64,000 nt of DNA. Origin: Methylomonas aurea. GTDB lineage: Bacteria > Pseudomonadota > Gammaproteobacteria > Methylococcales > Methylomonadaceae. The stretch lies in the NCBI RefSeq assembly GCF_024505045.1, contig NZ_JANIBM010000002.1, positions 1-64,000 on the forward strand, given 5' to 3'. This document shows, one piece after another, positions 36,410 through 45,435 of this stretch. The translations under genes and the position numbers were made by a program. The notes beneath the pieces were generated by a model. The model searched no databases, was not told where the DNA came from, and saw only the letters and a list, made by a program, of their open reading frames with translations. Position 1 is the stretch's first letter. The number at the start of each line of letters is the position of its first letter.

Positions 36410-37883
36410 GCAGATACCAGTCCCGGTTGCCGGAGAGTTCGCGGAACAGCCATAGTTTGCGGCCCAGACGGTCCTGGCCGATAAAGTAGTCGCGGCGTAG
36501 CGCTTGATTGTCCCACCAGCCGGATTCGATGCGTTCGGCCGCCGACAGTAGCGTGAAACTGTCGGCGGATAACGGTTCGGGCGCGTCAAGCAGCCAAAGC
36601 GGGCGGGGCGAGGCCACGGTCAGCATTGCCGCTTGGGTTGTATCGTGATGGTGCGCGCGTTCTGGCCGGTGGTCGGCGGCGACGCCGAAACGGCGCAAGG
36701 CGCGATGGCCGAGCCGGTTCTGCACTTGGTCCAGCATCGCTTGCCAGTCGCTGTTGGCTTCCGTGGTCGGCTCTTCAGCGAACAGCGAACTGATGGCCGG
36801 CTGAAATGGGGCGATTTCGCTACAGAGTAGCTCGACGCCGAGGACCGGCGCCGGTAGCGGGCTGCGTTCCAGTTTTTCCCGCAGCAAGGCCAGACAATGG
36901 CCGGCATCGCGGTTGCCGTGGCGAAAACGTAATTCCAGCCGGGTCGACGGCCGGCGGTGGTGGTGCAGGTCTAGCGCTACCGCCAGCGCCATCGCGTCGC
37001 GCTGCCTCAGGAAGTCCGCCCACGATTCGGCCAATTGTGCGACGGCCGGGAAAAAATGTTCCAGCCGGGTCAAACCGATCGGCAATTCCCGGCGAGCGGC
37101 AAAGGCCGGTGGGCTGTGAAAGGTGTTGAGAGCAGTGGGTTGCAGACCGAGCAAACTATCCAGGCGTTGCAATAAACCGTTGCCGTAACGCCGCGCCAGG
37201 CCGTCGCGCGGTAAGCGCCACAAGTCGACCAAGCGGCGGATGCCGACATTGCCCAGGCGGGCCAAGGTTTTGCCATCCAATGCCAAGGCTGCGATCGGTA
37301 ACGGACCCAGAGCAGAACGCAGCTGGGCGGGCTCGGCGATTTGAGTTTCCAAACCCAGGCCGGCCAACAATTCCGCAGCGGCGGCGGTTGGAGCAATCGC
37401 TATGGCTGGGGTGTGGCCGGCAGCCAGACAAGCCTCGCGTAGTTGTTGCCTGAAACGGTCGGCGCCGCCGAACAAAGTTAGACAACTGCCGATTTCGAGT
37501 AGCAGGCAATCGGGCCGGTCCAGGCTGACCCATGGGCTGAAATGTAAGCCGATTTCGGCCAGTCGTTTGAGAGCCGCCTTTTCGGCCGCCGGGTCACGCG
37601 GCAGCAGAGTCAGTGCCGGACATAAGGCTTGGGCGGCGTTTTGGGTCATACCCGGTTCCACGCCGGTCTGGCGCGCTGCCGCCGAAACGGCGTAAAGGCC
37701 AGGCCGGCCGTTGAGGGTGGCAATGGCGGCGATCGCTTGCGTGGTATCGATTTTGAGTGCTTCCAAAGCCAATGCCGGAAAATGCGCGCACAGCCAGAGC
37801 TTGGCGGGCGTAGCCGGGGCTTTGGCAATAGATGTCGGCGGCGGTAGCGATTGCGGCGAGTGGGCGAGAGCGGTGGCGGCCAT
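36393..37883 (-). CDS. imuB: ImuB, Y-family polymerase-like mutasome protein
   Basis: 496 residues. An inactive Y-family DNA polymerase homologue that links DnaE2 and ImuA to the beta clamp. The N-terminal region has LWLCAHFPALALEAL, RPGLYAVSAAARQTGVEPGMTQNAAQALCP and DCLLLEIGSCLTLFGG; the acidic metal-binding pair of active Y-family enzymes is not seen at the first position (CAHFP in place of D-x-D). The middle is fingers-like with GIRRLVDLWRLPRDGLARRYG. The end RDYFIGQDRLGRKLWLFREL is typical. Starts 7 bases after the imuA stop. Confidence 0.93.
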   Translation of the reverse strand: MAATALAHSPQSLPPPTSIAKAPATPAKLWLCAHFPALALEALKIDTTQAIAAIATLNGRPGLYAVSAAARQTGVEPGMTQNAAQALCPALTLLPRDPAAEKAALKRLAEIGLHFSPWVSLDRPDCLLLEIGSCLTLFGGADRFRQQLREACLAAGHTPAIAIAPTAAAAELLAGLGLETQIAEPAQLRSALGPLPIAALALDGKTLARLGNVGIRRLVDLWRLPRDGLARRYGNGLLQRLDSLLGLQPTALNTFHSPPAFAARRELPIGLTRLEHFFPAVAQLAESWADFLRQRDAMALAVALDLHHHRRPSTRLELRFRHGNRDAGHCLALLREKLERSPLPAPVLGVELLCSEIAPFQPAISSLFAEEPTTEANSDWQAMLDQVQNRLGHRALRRFGVAADHRPERAHHHDTTQAAMLTVASPRPLWLLDAPEPLSADSFTLLSAAERIESGWWDNQALRRDYFIGQDRLGRKLWLFRELSGNRDWYLHGLFG

Positions 37884-37890
37884 TGGCGGT

Positions 37891-38502
37891 TCAAAACCTT
37901 ATGGTCAGCCTGCTGCGGCGCAAACTGCCGCGGGCCTTGATGATGTTTAAATTCAGACCGGGTTTGCTTGGGCATACGCCGATGCGCAAGGCTGCGCCGG
38001 GGTAGCTTTGGCCGGGCAGCACGAACAGGACGGCCAAGGCCGATCCGGTTTCCGCAGCCAATTGCAGCCGGCGGATTTGCCGGTTGTCGAGCCGGCGCGG
38101 CCACAGCAGCACCATGCCGCAGCCGCCGCTACGCAGCAGTTTTTCCGCACTCCATGGTATATCGTCCTCGGTATCGACGTTGACGGCCAGTAGTTGCGGC
38201 AAGGCCAAGCCAGCCTGGAGTAGTCCCGGTGCATAAGGTTGATAGGGCGGCGCAATCCAGACGATGTGGCGCCCGGCCCGACTCAAGTCGGCCATCGCCG
38301 GCAACAGCAGGCGCAATTCGCCGCAGCCCACGGCAGGGATGGCGATTTCCGCTAGCGTACCCAGCGGCCAACCGCCGCCGGGTAATACCGTATCCAGTTC
38401 CGGAAAACCGCTGCCGACCACGGGCCAGGCGGCGTGGTCGCTGTGCAGGCCGCGCCAGATCCCGGCCCGGCTACGCAGCAAATCTTCCAAGGCCTGATTC
38501 AT
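37891..38502 (-). CDS. imuA: ImuA, RecA-like mutasome protein
   Basis: 203 residues from ATG 38502, overlapping the lexA stop as ATGA; a longer frame lies across lexA and is not used. The sequence has a RecA/SulA-like core: [43 protein letters not shown], then [21 protein letters not shown] and [22 protein letters not shown]. ImuA helps ImuB and DnaE2 in SOS mutagenesis; it does not look like a competent RecA ATPase, as the P-loop Lys-Thr is missing in PAVGCGEL. Expression is coupled to lexA. Confidence 0.9.
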   Translation of the reverse strand: MNQALEDLLRSRAGIWRGLHSDHAAWPVVGSGFPELDTVLPGGGWPLGTLAEIAIPAVGCGELRLLLPAMADLSRAGRHIVWIAPPYQPYAPGLLQAGLALPQLLAVNVDTEDDIPWSAEKLLRSGGCGMVLLWPRRLDNRQIRRLQLAAETGSALAVLFVLPGQSYPGAALRIGVCPSKPGLNLNIIKARGSLRRSRLTIRF

Positions 38503-39107
38503 AATGGTTCCCGGCGAATCACGCCGACTACGATACCCTCGATGGCTAATGCCTCCTGGCGTAAATCGATGCGGATGGTTTTGAAATCCGGATTGGCCGG
38601 TTCCAGATAAGCGATGTCGCCCTCCAGCCGCAGCCGTTTCACGGTAGCTTCGTCGCCGATCCGCGCCACCACCAGCTGCCCGCTGCGCGCGTCGGGCCGG
38701 CGTTGCACGGCCAGCAAATCGCCGTCCAGGATGCCGGCATCGCGCATGCTCAGGCCGTGTACGCGCAGTAAATAATCGGCCCGCTGCTGGAATAATTCGG
38801 GGCCGAGCTGGCAATAGCCTTCGATATGTTGTTCAGCCAGGATCGGCTGGCCGGCCGCGACCCGGCCGATCAGCGGTAAGCCTGGATCGGTGCCGGGTCT
38901 AAGCAAGCGAATGCCACGCGAGGCGCCCGGCGTCAGTTGAATCGCACCTTTCTTGGCCAGTGCTTGCAAGTGGCCGCGAATAGCGTTGCCGGAACCCATG
39001 CCGAAAGCCGCAGCAATTTCGGCGATGGTCGGCGGAAAGCCTTCCCGAACCAGGGTTTGCTCGATGAAGTCCAGAATTTGCTGCTGGCGATGGGTGAGGG
39101 ATTTCAT
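38499..39107 (-). CDS. lexA: LexA repressor (imu-cassette copy)
   Basis: 202 residues from ATG 39107. The winged helix DNA-binding domain ([47 protein letters not shown]) is followed by the autocleavage Ala-Gly in [12 protein letters not shown]. The catalytic Ser is in [10 protein letters not shown] and the Lys in [11 protein letters not shown]. It represses SOS genes until RecA filaments trigger cleavage. An SOS box lies 15 bases upstream, so it regulates itself and the imuA-imuB-dnaE2 genes behind it. Whether it is the only LexA of the organism cannot be judged here. Confidence 0.95.
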   Translation of the reverse strand: MKSLTHRQQQILDFIEQTLVREGFPPTIAEIAAAFGMGSGNAIRGHLQALAKKGAIQLTPGASRGIRLLRPGTDPGLPLIGRVAAGQPILAEQHIEGYCQLGPELFQQRADYLLRVHGLSMRDAGILDGDLLAVQRRPDARSGQLVVARIGDEATVKRLRLEGDIAYLEPANPDFKTIRIDLRQEALAIEGIVVGVIRREPL

Positions 39108-39121
39108 GCTGTTTTTATAAA

Positions 39122-39141
39122 TACTGTTTTTATAAGCAGTA
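39122..39141 (-). promoter_or_regulatory. SOS box (LexA operator) upstream of lexA
   Basis: TACTGTTTTTATAAGCAGTA has perfect 5-base outer arms (TACTG/CAGTA) and closely follows the gammaproteobacterial operator TACTGTATATATATACAGTA. It lies 15-34 bases before the lexA ATG. A partial second copy, CTGTTTTTATAAATACTG, directly adjoins it on the lexA side, so two LexA dimers might bind side by side. Confidence 0.88.
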
Positions 39142-39347
39142 TATTTAGATTGGGGGAAGGATTCAAGGAAAACCCAAGCCAGCATGGCGCGGCCGCCAAG
39201 TAGGTTCATTAGAGTGGATGATCTTTTAAATCAATCGCTTATAAATATGGCGCCGGTTGGGTGCTTGTATAGTTTGGCATTTAGTGTAGTTTTTAGGCGT
39301 CGATCATTTTATAAACCCGCGCTAACCCAGGACAAAAGCCCGAATTT

Positions 39348-40898
39348 ATGCTTTTCAACTCCTACACCTTCATCCTGGCTTTTTTGCCAATAACATTAGG
39401 CCTGTTTTTTTTCTTGGGCCGTTATGCCGGCCGGAGAGTGGCGATTAGCTGGCTGGTTGCCGCCTCGCTGTTTTTTTATGGCTGGTGGAATCCGGCTTAC
39501 CTGGGCCTGATTATCGCGTCGATCTTTTTCAATTATGCCATCGGCACGCTGCTGGGCGACGAACGTCGCGCTCTATCTACCCGGCAGCGAATCTTTGCCC
39601 TGGCCGTCTCGGCCAATCTGGGGGTACTGGGTTATTACAAATACGCCAATTTTTTTCTGGAAAACCTCAATGCGGCCCTGGGTACCGGCTACGCGCACGC
39701 CGAAATCATTTTGCCGCTGGGTATTTCATTTTTTACCTTCACGCAGATTGCCTTTTTGGTCGACGCCTATCGCGGTGAGGTGAGGGAATACAATTTTCTG
39801 CACTATGCGCTGTTCGTGACCTACTTCCCGCACCTGATTGCCGGCCCGGTCTTGCATCACCGGGAAATGATGCCCCAGTTTGGCAGACCCAGCATATTTC
39901 GCTTCGATTCGCTGAATTTTGCCGCCGGCCTGAGTTATTTTGTCCTGGGCTTATTCAAAAAGGTTGTGATCGCCGACAGTCTCGCCGGTTTGGGTGCGCC
40001 GATATTTGCCGCTGCGGCCAAAGGCCAGCAATTGATGCATTTAGATGCCTGGGGCGGGGCTTTGTCTTATACCTTTCAACTCTATTTCGATTTTTCGGGC
40101 TATTCGGATATGGCCATCGGCTTGGCGTTGATGATGGGGGTGCGGCTGCCGTTGAATTTCAATTCACCGTATAAAGCCGTCAATATCATCGAATTCTGGC
40201 GGCGTTGGCATATGACGCTGTCGCGCTTTTTACGCGACTATCTGTACATTGCGCTCGGCGGAAACAAAAAGGGTCCGCTTCGCCGCTACGCCAACCTGTT
40301 GATTACCATGTTACTTGGCGGATTGTGGCATGGCGCCGGCTGGACTTTTATCATCTGGGGGGCTCTGCACGGCTGCTACCTGATCGTCAATCACGGTTGG
40401 CACGCCGTGCGCCGTTCTCTGGGGCACGATCTGGCATCGTCAAGCCGATTGGGTCGGCTATCGGGCAATTTGCTGACATTTCTGGCTGTGGTCGTCGGCT
40501 GGGTGTATTTCCGCGCTAACGATGTCGATACCGCGCATCGGATTTTAGCCAGCATGCTAGCGTTGCCGCAGCTTCAGTTGTCGCCGTTTTACTCGGCCGT
40601 GGTGCAACAGTCGGCGTTGGGAGCCTGGGTGGCCGTTACCGGTGTTAGCGTCAGTGCGGAAGCCATTTTGCTGGCGGTATTATCGGTTGCTGTGAGCATT
40701 ACTTTTCTCGCACCGAATACCCAGCAAATCATGGGGCGTTTTTATTTAGCGCCGCGCGGAGCCGAGGAGTCGGCTGTTTTAATCGATAACGGGATCTGGT
40801 CGCCAAACCTGTGCTGGGCCGGTCTGATCGGTTTGGCCGCGGTTTGGGCCTTACTGGGCCTGACCCAAATCAGCGAATTTTTGTATTTTCAGTTTTAA
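39348..40898 (+). CDS. MBOAT-family membrane O-acyltransferase (AlgI-like)
   Basis: 516 residues, multi-spanning. Hallmarks of AlgI/DltB-type MBOAT proteins: FILAFLPITLGLFFFLG at the start, LPLGISFFTFTQIAFLVDAYRGE, YFPHLIAGPVLHHREMMPQF, WRRWHMTLSRFLRDYLYIALGG and the catalytic His in LLGGLWHGAGWTFIIWGALHG. It would move acyl groups across the inner membrane for O-acylation of an extracellular polymer. The next two genes follow at 3 and 5 bases and probably form one operon. The polymer is not identified; alginate genes are not seen. Confidence 0.93.
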   Translation: MLFNSYTFILAFLPITLGLFFFLGRYAGRRVAISWLVAASLFFYGWWNPAYLGLIIASIFFNYAIGTLLGDERRALSTRQRIFALAVSANLGVLGYYKYANFFLENLNAALGTGYAHAEIILPLGISFFTFTQIAFLVDAYRGEVREYNFLHYALFVTYFPHLIAGPVLHHREMMPQFGRPSIFRFDSLNFAAGLSYFVLGLFKKVVIADSLAGLGAPIFAAAAKGQQLMHLDAWGGALSYTFQLYFDFSGYSDMAIGLALMMGVRLPLNFNSPYKAVNIIEFWRRWHMTLSRFLRDYLYIALGGNKKGPLRRYANLLITMLLGGLWHGAGWTFIIWGALHGCYLIVNHGWHAVRRSLGHDLASSSRLGRLSGNLLTFLAVVVGWVYFRANDVDTAHRILASMLALPQLQLSPFYSAVVQQSALGAWVAVTGVSVSAEAILLAVLSVAVSITFLAPNTQQIMGRFYLAPRGAEESAVLIDNGIWSPNLCWAGLIGLAAVWALLGLTQISEFLYFQF

Positions 40899-40901
40899 CC
40901 G

Positions 40902-42152
40902 ATGACTATCACGAAACAAGCGAACAAGTATCTGTTGTGCTGGGCGAGTTGCGTCTTGGGAACCCTGGCGCTGATTGCTTTGTTGAATGGGTTTGTTGAT
41001 CCGTTCAGTATCTTCGGAGCGCCTTCAATTGCCGGCGTCAACGCCAATAAACCCAATTTTGTAGGTCATCTCCGGCTCACGCATGCCTACCGGGTCGAAA
41101 AACGGGAACCGGAATGCACGATTTTCGGTACTTCGCGCGCCGGACGGGGATTGTCGCCAGACCAACCTGCGCTGGCCGCTTTGGGCTGTTACAACATGGC
41201 AGTGCCGTCGATGAGCATGTATGAGATCAGGCGCTATTTTCAACATGTTCAAGCGATCAAGCCGCAGAAATTGGCGATTTTGTCTCTGGATTTAAGGGTA
41301 TTTCACCCGGAGCCGGATACCAGTGGCGCTTTTTCCGAATCACGTTTAGCGGTAACAGCCGATGGCCAACGGCAATTCAATTTATTTTCGGCCAAACTAC
41401 CCGATGTAGCGTCATCGCTGCTTTCGGTATCCGGGTTACAAGCCAGTTTGAGTACGGTTCGCAAGCAGTCCTGGGGCAAAGACACCTTGGCCGCCAATGG
41501 CTTCTGGCAACCGTTGACCGATGACTTCGACCATATCAAAACATTCCGTTATTACACCCGTAACTACGTTCAGCAATTTAAAGAAATGCGGCAGAACGAG
41601 GCGGGGTTCCGAAAAAGTCTCGACGATTTCCGTCGCCTGTTGCGAGACGCCTATGCCGCCGGCGTTGAGATGAAACTCTTGATTCATCCTGCACACGCCT
41701 GGTATTGGCAGACGCTTTGGTTGTCGGATTTATGGCCGCGTTTTGAGGTACTGCAACGAGAGATTGTGGCGATTAACGCCGATGAGGCCTTACGTGCCGG
41801 GCATCAGGCTTATCCGATTTGGGACTTCAGCGGCAGTTACGGGCCGACCTTGGAACAAGTGCCCACTCAGCAAGGCCAGCGCATGCATTGGTTTTGGGAG
41901 CCGGCGCATTACAAACAAACTTTGGGTTATTGGTTGCTGGATAGATTGCTGGGCTCGCAGCCAGGTACTGCCGGATTCAACGACTTCGGTGTCCGCTTGG
42001 ATATCGTCGACATCGAAGCGTATCAAGCTAAATTACGCGGTTTGCAAGTATCTTACGCAGCCCATTATCCCGACGATGCAGCGCTGATCCAAGCCATCGT
42101 TAACGAAGCCATCGCGGACAGCAAGTCAGTGGCACTTACCCCTAATTTTTAA
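40902..42152 (+). CDS. DltD/SGNH-like membrane-anchored protein paired with MBOAT
   Basis: 416 residues with one N-terminal membrane anchor (LLCWASCVLGTLALIALLNGF), followed by FVDPFSIFGAP and the candidate nucleophile block CTIFGTSRAGRGLSPD, a GxSR pattern like that of DltD and SGNH-fold partners of MBOAT proteins. Further blocks are AVPSMSMYEIRRYF, LDLRVFHP and, near the end, HWFWEPAHYKQTLGYWLLDRLL with a possible catalytic His. It most likely completes acyl transfer on the periplasmic side. The stop is five bases from the hydrolase gene. Family assignment rests on pattern and context. Confidence 0.7.
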   Translation: MTITKQANKYLLCWASCVLGTLALIALLNGFVDPFSIFGAPSIAGVNANKPNFVGHLRLTHAYRVEKREPECTIFGTSRAGRGLSPDQPALAALGCYNMAVPSMSMYEIRRYFQHVQAIKPQKLAILSLDLRVFHPEPDTSGAFSESRLAVTADGQRQFNLFSAKLPDVASSLLSVSGLQASLSTVRKQSWGKDTLAANGFWQPLTDDFDHIKTFRYYTRNYVQQFKEMRQNEAGFRKSLDDFRRLLRDAYAAGVEMKLLIHPAHAWYWQTLWLSDLWPRFEVLQREIVAINADEALRAGHQAYPIWDFSGSYGPTLEQVPTQQGQRMHWFWEPAHYKQTLGYWLLDRLLGSQPGTAGFNDFGVRLDIVDIEAYQAKLRGLQVSYAAHYPDDAALIQAIVNEAIADSKSVALTPNF

Positions 42153-42157
42153 CGGGC

Positions 42158-43147
42158 ATGAAGCCAAGATCGATTTTACTGCTAGCCCTAGTTGTCGCCT
42201 GTTCCTATCTGACAGGTGCAAAAACCTATCCGCTGGTTTACCAATGGCTGCATGCATCCGGTACCGAGGCTCCGTTCAAATGGCCGGATGGCTTTGAGGT
42301 CCGAAACATCCAGAGTAGCGTTGATGGCAGCATGCAAAACGCTTACTTTTACGCGGTTCCACCGACAACTGGCAAGCGGCCATTGTTGGTCAGCCTGCAT
42401 TTTTGGGCGGGCAACTACGCCACCCCCGATGCCTTGGCTGCCTTAGCCAAGCGGAATAACTGGAACTACATTCATCCCGACTTCCGCGGACCGGCGGTTG
42501 CTACCGACAATTGTCTGAGTGACAAGGTGATCGCCGATTTGGAAGATGCCATCAGTTTTGCGCAAGCCAATGGCAACGTCGATAATCACAACATCTTTGT
42601 AGTCGGTTTTTCGGGGGGCGCCTATACCGCCTTGGGGTGGTACGCCAAAACCCGCCATCCGGTCAAAGCCTGGTTGGCCTGGGCACCAATCAGCGATTTG
42701 GCGGCATGGCAACTGGAAACCTTGCGCAACGGCAAAGCCGACCTGAGTGAATACGTGTTGGGCTGTACCGGCAGTGGTGCTGAAATCAATACCGAGTCGG
42801 CCAGGGCGCGCTCGCCGTTATACTGGCCGCTACCCGACAGCCCTCGCGGGCGTCTCGAGCTGTATGCCGGGATTAAGGATGGCCATAAGGGGACAGTGCC
42901 CATTGCCCATTCGCTTGCCTACTTTAATCATCTGGTGGAAGGGTATGCTAAACCGGAGGCCAGTGTCGAATCGTCTGTAGCAATGCGTTTGTTGACGCAA
43001 GGCGAGCCGGCAACTGCAAATCGTATCGGCGACAGAGCCGTTTTTTTTCAGAGAGACGTCGGGTTTGCATCCTTGACCGTCTACGACGGCGGTCATGAAT
43101 TACTGGCCGAATATTGTTTCGATCGGCTGCTGGATCTTTCAAAATGA
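42158..43147 (+). CDS. exported alpha/beta hydrolase
   Basis: 329 residues with a signal peptide (MKPRSILLLALVVACSYLTGAKTY). Alpha/beta hydrolase core: PLLVSLHFWAGNY near residue 70, VVGFSGGAYTALG with the nucleophile Ser (GFSGG), a likely catalytic Asp before HKGTVPIAHSL in YAGIKDGHKG, and GGHELLAEYC with the His. This resembles esterases or prolyl-oligopeptidase-like hydrolases. Position behind the MBOAT and SGNH-like genes suggests it trims or removes acyl groups from the same exported polymer. Confidence 0.82.
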   Translation: MKPRSILLLALVVACSYLTGAKTYPLVYQWLHASGTEAPFKWPDGFEVRNIQSSVDGSMQNAYFYAVPPTTGKRPLLVSLHFWAGNYATPDALAALAKRNNWNYIHPDFRGPAVATDNCLSDKVIADLEDAISFAQANGNVDNHNIFVVGFSGGAYTALGWYAKTRHPVKAWLAWAPISDLAAWQLETLRNGKADLSEYVLGCTGSGAEINTESARARSPLYWPLPDSPRGRLELYAGIKDGHKGTVPIAHSLAYFNHLVEGYAKPEASVESSVAMRLLTQGEPATANRIGDRAVFFQRDVGFASLTVYDGGHELLAEYCFDRLLDLSK

Positions 43148-43222
43148 AATATTTAGTGGCCAAAAATCTGCTGCAGAGAAGCCTTGGCATGCTCGAAAGA
43201 CATGAAGCAGCAAGAGTTATTG

Positions 43223-44032
43223 CTAATCTTCCGGCTCCAATACTCGATACAACATTTCCTTGACGGTCTGTGGATTGAAGGGTTTGTCGCAGATGCCGGA
43301 TACGCCGGCTTTATGGACGTTGGCGAGCCGGGTTTGGTTGTCTTCGCTGGTAACCATCAGGATCGGGATGATCGAGTTGCCCAAATCCTGGCGGATGGCA
43401 CGGATCAATTGCTGGCCGTCCATGACTGGCATGTTGTAGTCCGTGACGATCAAATCGAAGCCGTTTTGGTCGAGGCTGAACAAATCCAACCCTTCCTTGC
43501 CGTCCTGGGCTTCGGTGATTTTCTCGATTCCCATGTTGTTCAGCACCCGGCCGATATGCTTGCGGGCCAGTTTGCTATCGTCCACCACCAGCACCCGTAC
43601 GTTCTCGATATCGTAATGTTCCAGACTGATTTCTTGCGGATCGATGAATTCGATCGTCGAGCGTAACGCATGTTTCAAATCCTCGTGGGCGAAGGGCTTA
43701 GGCAGTATCGCCACAACGCCGGCCTGGCGGATGCTATCCAGCACTTCGAAGCTGGACTCGCTGGAAATGAGCATGAACGGGATGTGGCTAAGCACTTCGT
43801 CTTCTCTGAGTTGTTCGATCAATGCGGTCGCCATCATATCCGGCAGATACAGGCTGCTGATGATCAAATCCGGCCGGTGGCTGTGTAAACTCTCCAATGC
43901 CGCCGCACCGCTCGATACGCCTTCGATATTGGCGATGCCTTCGCCGCGAAGGTGTTGCAGGATGACTTTGAGTTGTGTCGGTGACGGTTCTATCAGCAGA
44001 ATCGACAGGTCGGCAATATGGATGGCATGCAT
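43223..44032 (-). CDS. double-receiver response regulator with degenerate first receiver
   Basis: 269 residues: two CheY-like receiver domains and no output domain. Receiver 1 (residues ~8-125) has Glu-Pro in the acidic pocket (LLIEPS) and Ser60 at the phospho-acceptor position (DLIISSLYLPDM), so it cannot be phosphorylated normally; its Lys in ILPKPF is kept. Receiver 2 (~145-265) is intact with VRVLVVDDSK, DLIVTDYNMPVMDG, the Thr/Ser in MVTSED and the Lys in CDKPF. It lies ~2 kb from the chemotaxis genes and may act as a phosphate sink or diguanylate/motility scaffold; this is inference. Confidence 0.9.
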   Translation of the reverse strand: MHAIHIADLSILLIEPSPTQLKVILQHLRGEGIANIEGVSSGAAALESLHSHRPDLIISSLYLPDMMATALIEQLREDEVLSHIPFMLISSESSFEVLDSIRQAGVVAILPKPFAHEDLKHALRSTIEFIDPQEISLEHYDIENVRVLVVDDSKLARKHIGRVLNNMGIEKITEAQDGKEGLDLFSLDQNGFDLIVTDYNMPVMDGQQLIRAIRQDLGNSIIPILMVTSEDNQTRLANVHKAGVSGICDKPFNPQTVKEMLYRVLEPED

Positions 44033-44171
44033 AGTATGTCGCTCAGTTTCATACCGGCGGTGGCGGCCGCGGGCAAAAAAATGACCCGATCGGTGCCGGC
44101 AATATTAAAATTATCTGTTGCTCCGCCTGATCTCAGGCGAAATTCACGACTCAGGATAGACCTAAACCCTC

Positions 44172-44735
44172 ATGATTCAAGAAACCCTGATAACCACTGC
44201 CAATGCACAAGGCGAGGTTCACATCGCACCGATGGGCGTGCATGTTGACGGCGATTGGCGGATTATCCTGCCGTTTCGGCCGTCCGCGACGCTGGAAAAC
44301 CTGTTGCTAAGCCGCACCGCAGTCGTCAATTTTTGCGATGACGTCCGGATTTTTGCCGGTTGCCTGACCGGGCGCCGGGACTGGCCGTTGCGGCCGGCCG
44401 AGCGAGTCGCCGGATTTTATCTGGCCGACACTTTGGCTCATGCCGAATTGCAGTTAGTGCGGATCGAGGAGGATGAACTGCGGCCCAAATTATTTTGTAA
44501 GGTGGTTCACACGGTCAACCACCGCCCGTTCCAAGGGTTCAACCGGGCTCAATTCTCGGTATTGGAAGCGGCGATTCTGGTCAGCCGGCTCGACATGTTG
44601 CCTGCGGAGAAAATTCAGGCCGAGTTGGATTATTTGCGGATCGGCATGGAAAAAACCGCAGGCGACAATGAACGGCAGGCCTGGGCCTGGCTGATGGATG
44701 CCATCGAACGCCATCGCTGCGGAGGCCTAGAATGA
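44172..44735 (+). CDS. DUF447-family protein (methanopterin-type C1 pathway)
   Basis: 187 residues of the DUF447 family. The N-terminus IQETLITTANAQGEVHIAPMGVH followed by ILPFRPSATLENLL shows a flavin-reductase-like split-barrel; the end is a helical half with AEKIQAELDYLRIGMEKTAG. Homologues occur in methanogens and in bacteria using tetrahydromethanopterin for formaldehyde oxidation, always near C1 cofactor genes. The precise reaction is not settled to my knowledge. Its ATGA overlap with the mfnB-type gene links the two functionally. Confidence 0.85.
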   Translation: MIQETLITTANAQGEVHIAPMGVHVDGDWRIILPFRPSATLENLLLSRTAVVNFCDDVRIFAGCLTGRRDWPLRPAERVAGFYLADTLAHAELQLVRIEEDELRPKLFCKVVHTVNHRPFQGFNRAQFSVLEAAILVSRLDMLPAEKIQAELDYLRIGMEKTAGDNERQAWAWLMDAIERHRCGGLE

Positions 44736-45427
44736 CCGGGTTGTTGGCTAGCGTAAATAGTTTGACGGAGGCATTGCAGGTGCAACGTGCAGCGGTCGAT
44801 ATCATCGACTTGAAACAACCTGCGCAAGGCGCGTTGGGAGCCTTGCCCATCGCTAGCGTGGCCGAAATCGTTGCTGCATTACCCGACTCGGCCCGGATCA
44901 GTGCGACGGTTGGCGATCTGCCAATGTTGCCCGAACGGCTGTTGCCGGCGGTTCGGGATATGGCTGCCACTGGAGTCGATTATGTCAAGATCGGGTTTTT
45001 CCCGGGCGGCGATTGGCCGGCGTGTCTCGACGCGCTGCAAGCCGCTGCCGGCCAGGGTATTGCGCTTATTGCGGTATTGTTTGCCGATACTCGGCCCGAT
45101 TTCGGTGTAATTGCCGAATTGCGTCGTGCCGGTTTTCGCGGAGTGATGCTGGATACGATGGACAAGAGCCGCGGTTCTCTGACCGAGTGGATGGAGGCGT
45201 CTGAATTACGCTCTTTCGTTCTGGCGGCACGCGGGCAGGGCATGTTGACCGGTCTGGCCGGTTCGTTGCGTTGCGAGGATGTTCCCGCTTTGCTGGCGTT
45301 GGCCCCCGATTATCTTGGCTTCAGAGGCGCGTTGTGCCGCGAGCATAACCGGACTGCGCAGTTGGATCTGGACCGCATCCGCCACATTCGCGCCCAGTGG
45401 CCGGCACAGGTCGGCGGCACTGTCTGA
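44732..45427 (+). CDS. mfnB: (5-formylfuran-3-yl)methyl phosphate synthase, MfnB-type
   Basis: 231 residues. The MfnB/DUF556 family condenses two glyceraldehyde-3-phosphate molecules into the furan precursor of methanofuran. A TIM-barrel enzyme with Lys residues at the active site: VDIIDLKQPAQGALGALP and TGVDYVKIGFFPGGDW carry the first two Lys, and GVMLDTMDKSRGSLTEWM a third. YLGFRGALCREHNR is a further family block. Bacterial copies are found in methylotrophs with the H4MPT/methanofuran formaldehyde pathway. Coupled to the DUF447 gene by overlap. Confidence 0.92.
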   Translation: MTGLLASVNSLTEALQVQRAAVDIIDLKQPAQGALGALPIASVAEIVAALPDSARISATVGDLPMLPERLLPAVRDMAATGVDYVKIGFFPGGDWPACLDALQAAAGQGIALIAVLFADTRPDFGVIAELRRAGFRGVMLDTMDKSRGSLTEWMEASELRSFVLAARGQGMLTGLAGSLRCEDVPALLALAPDYLGFRGALCREHNRTAQLDLDRIRHIRAQWPAQVGGTV

Positions 45428-45435
45428 GATCCGTT

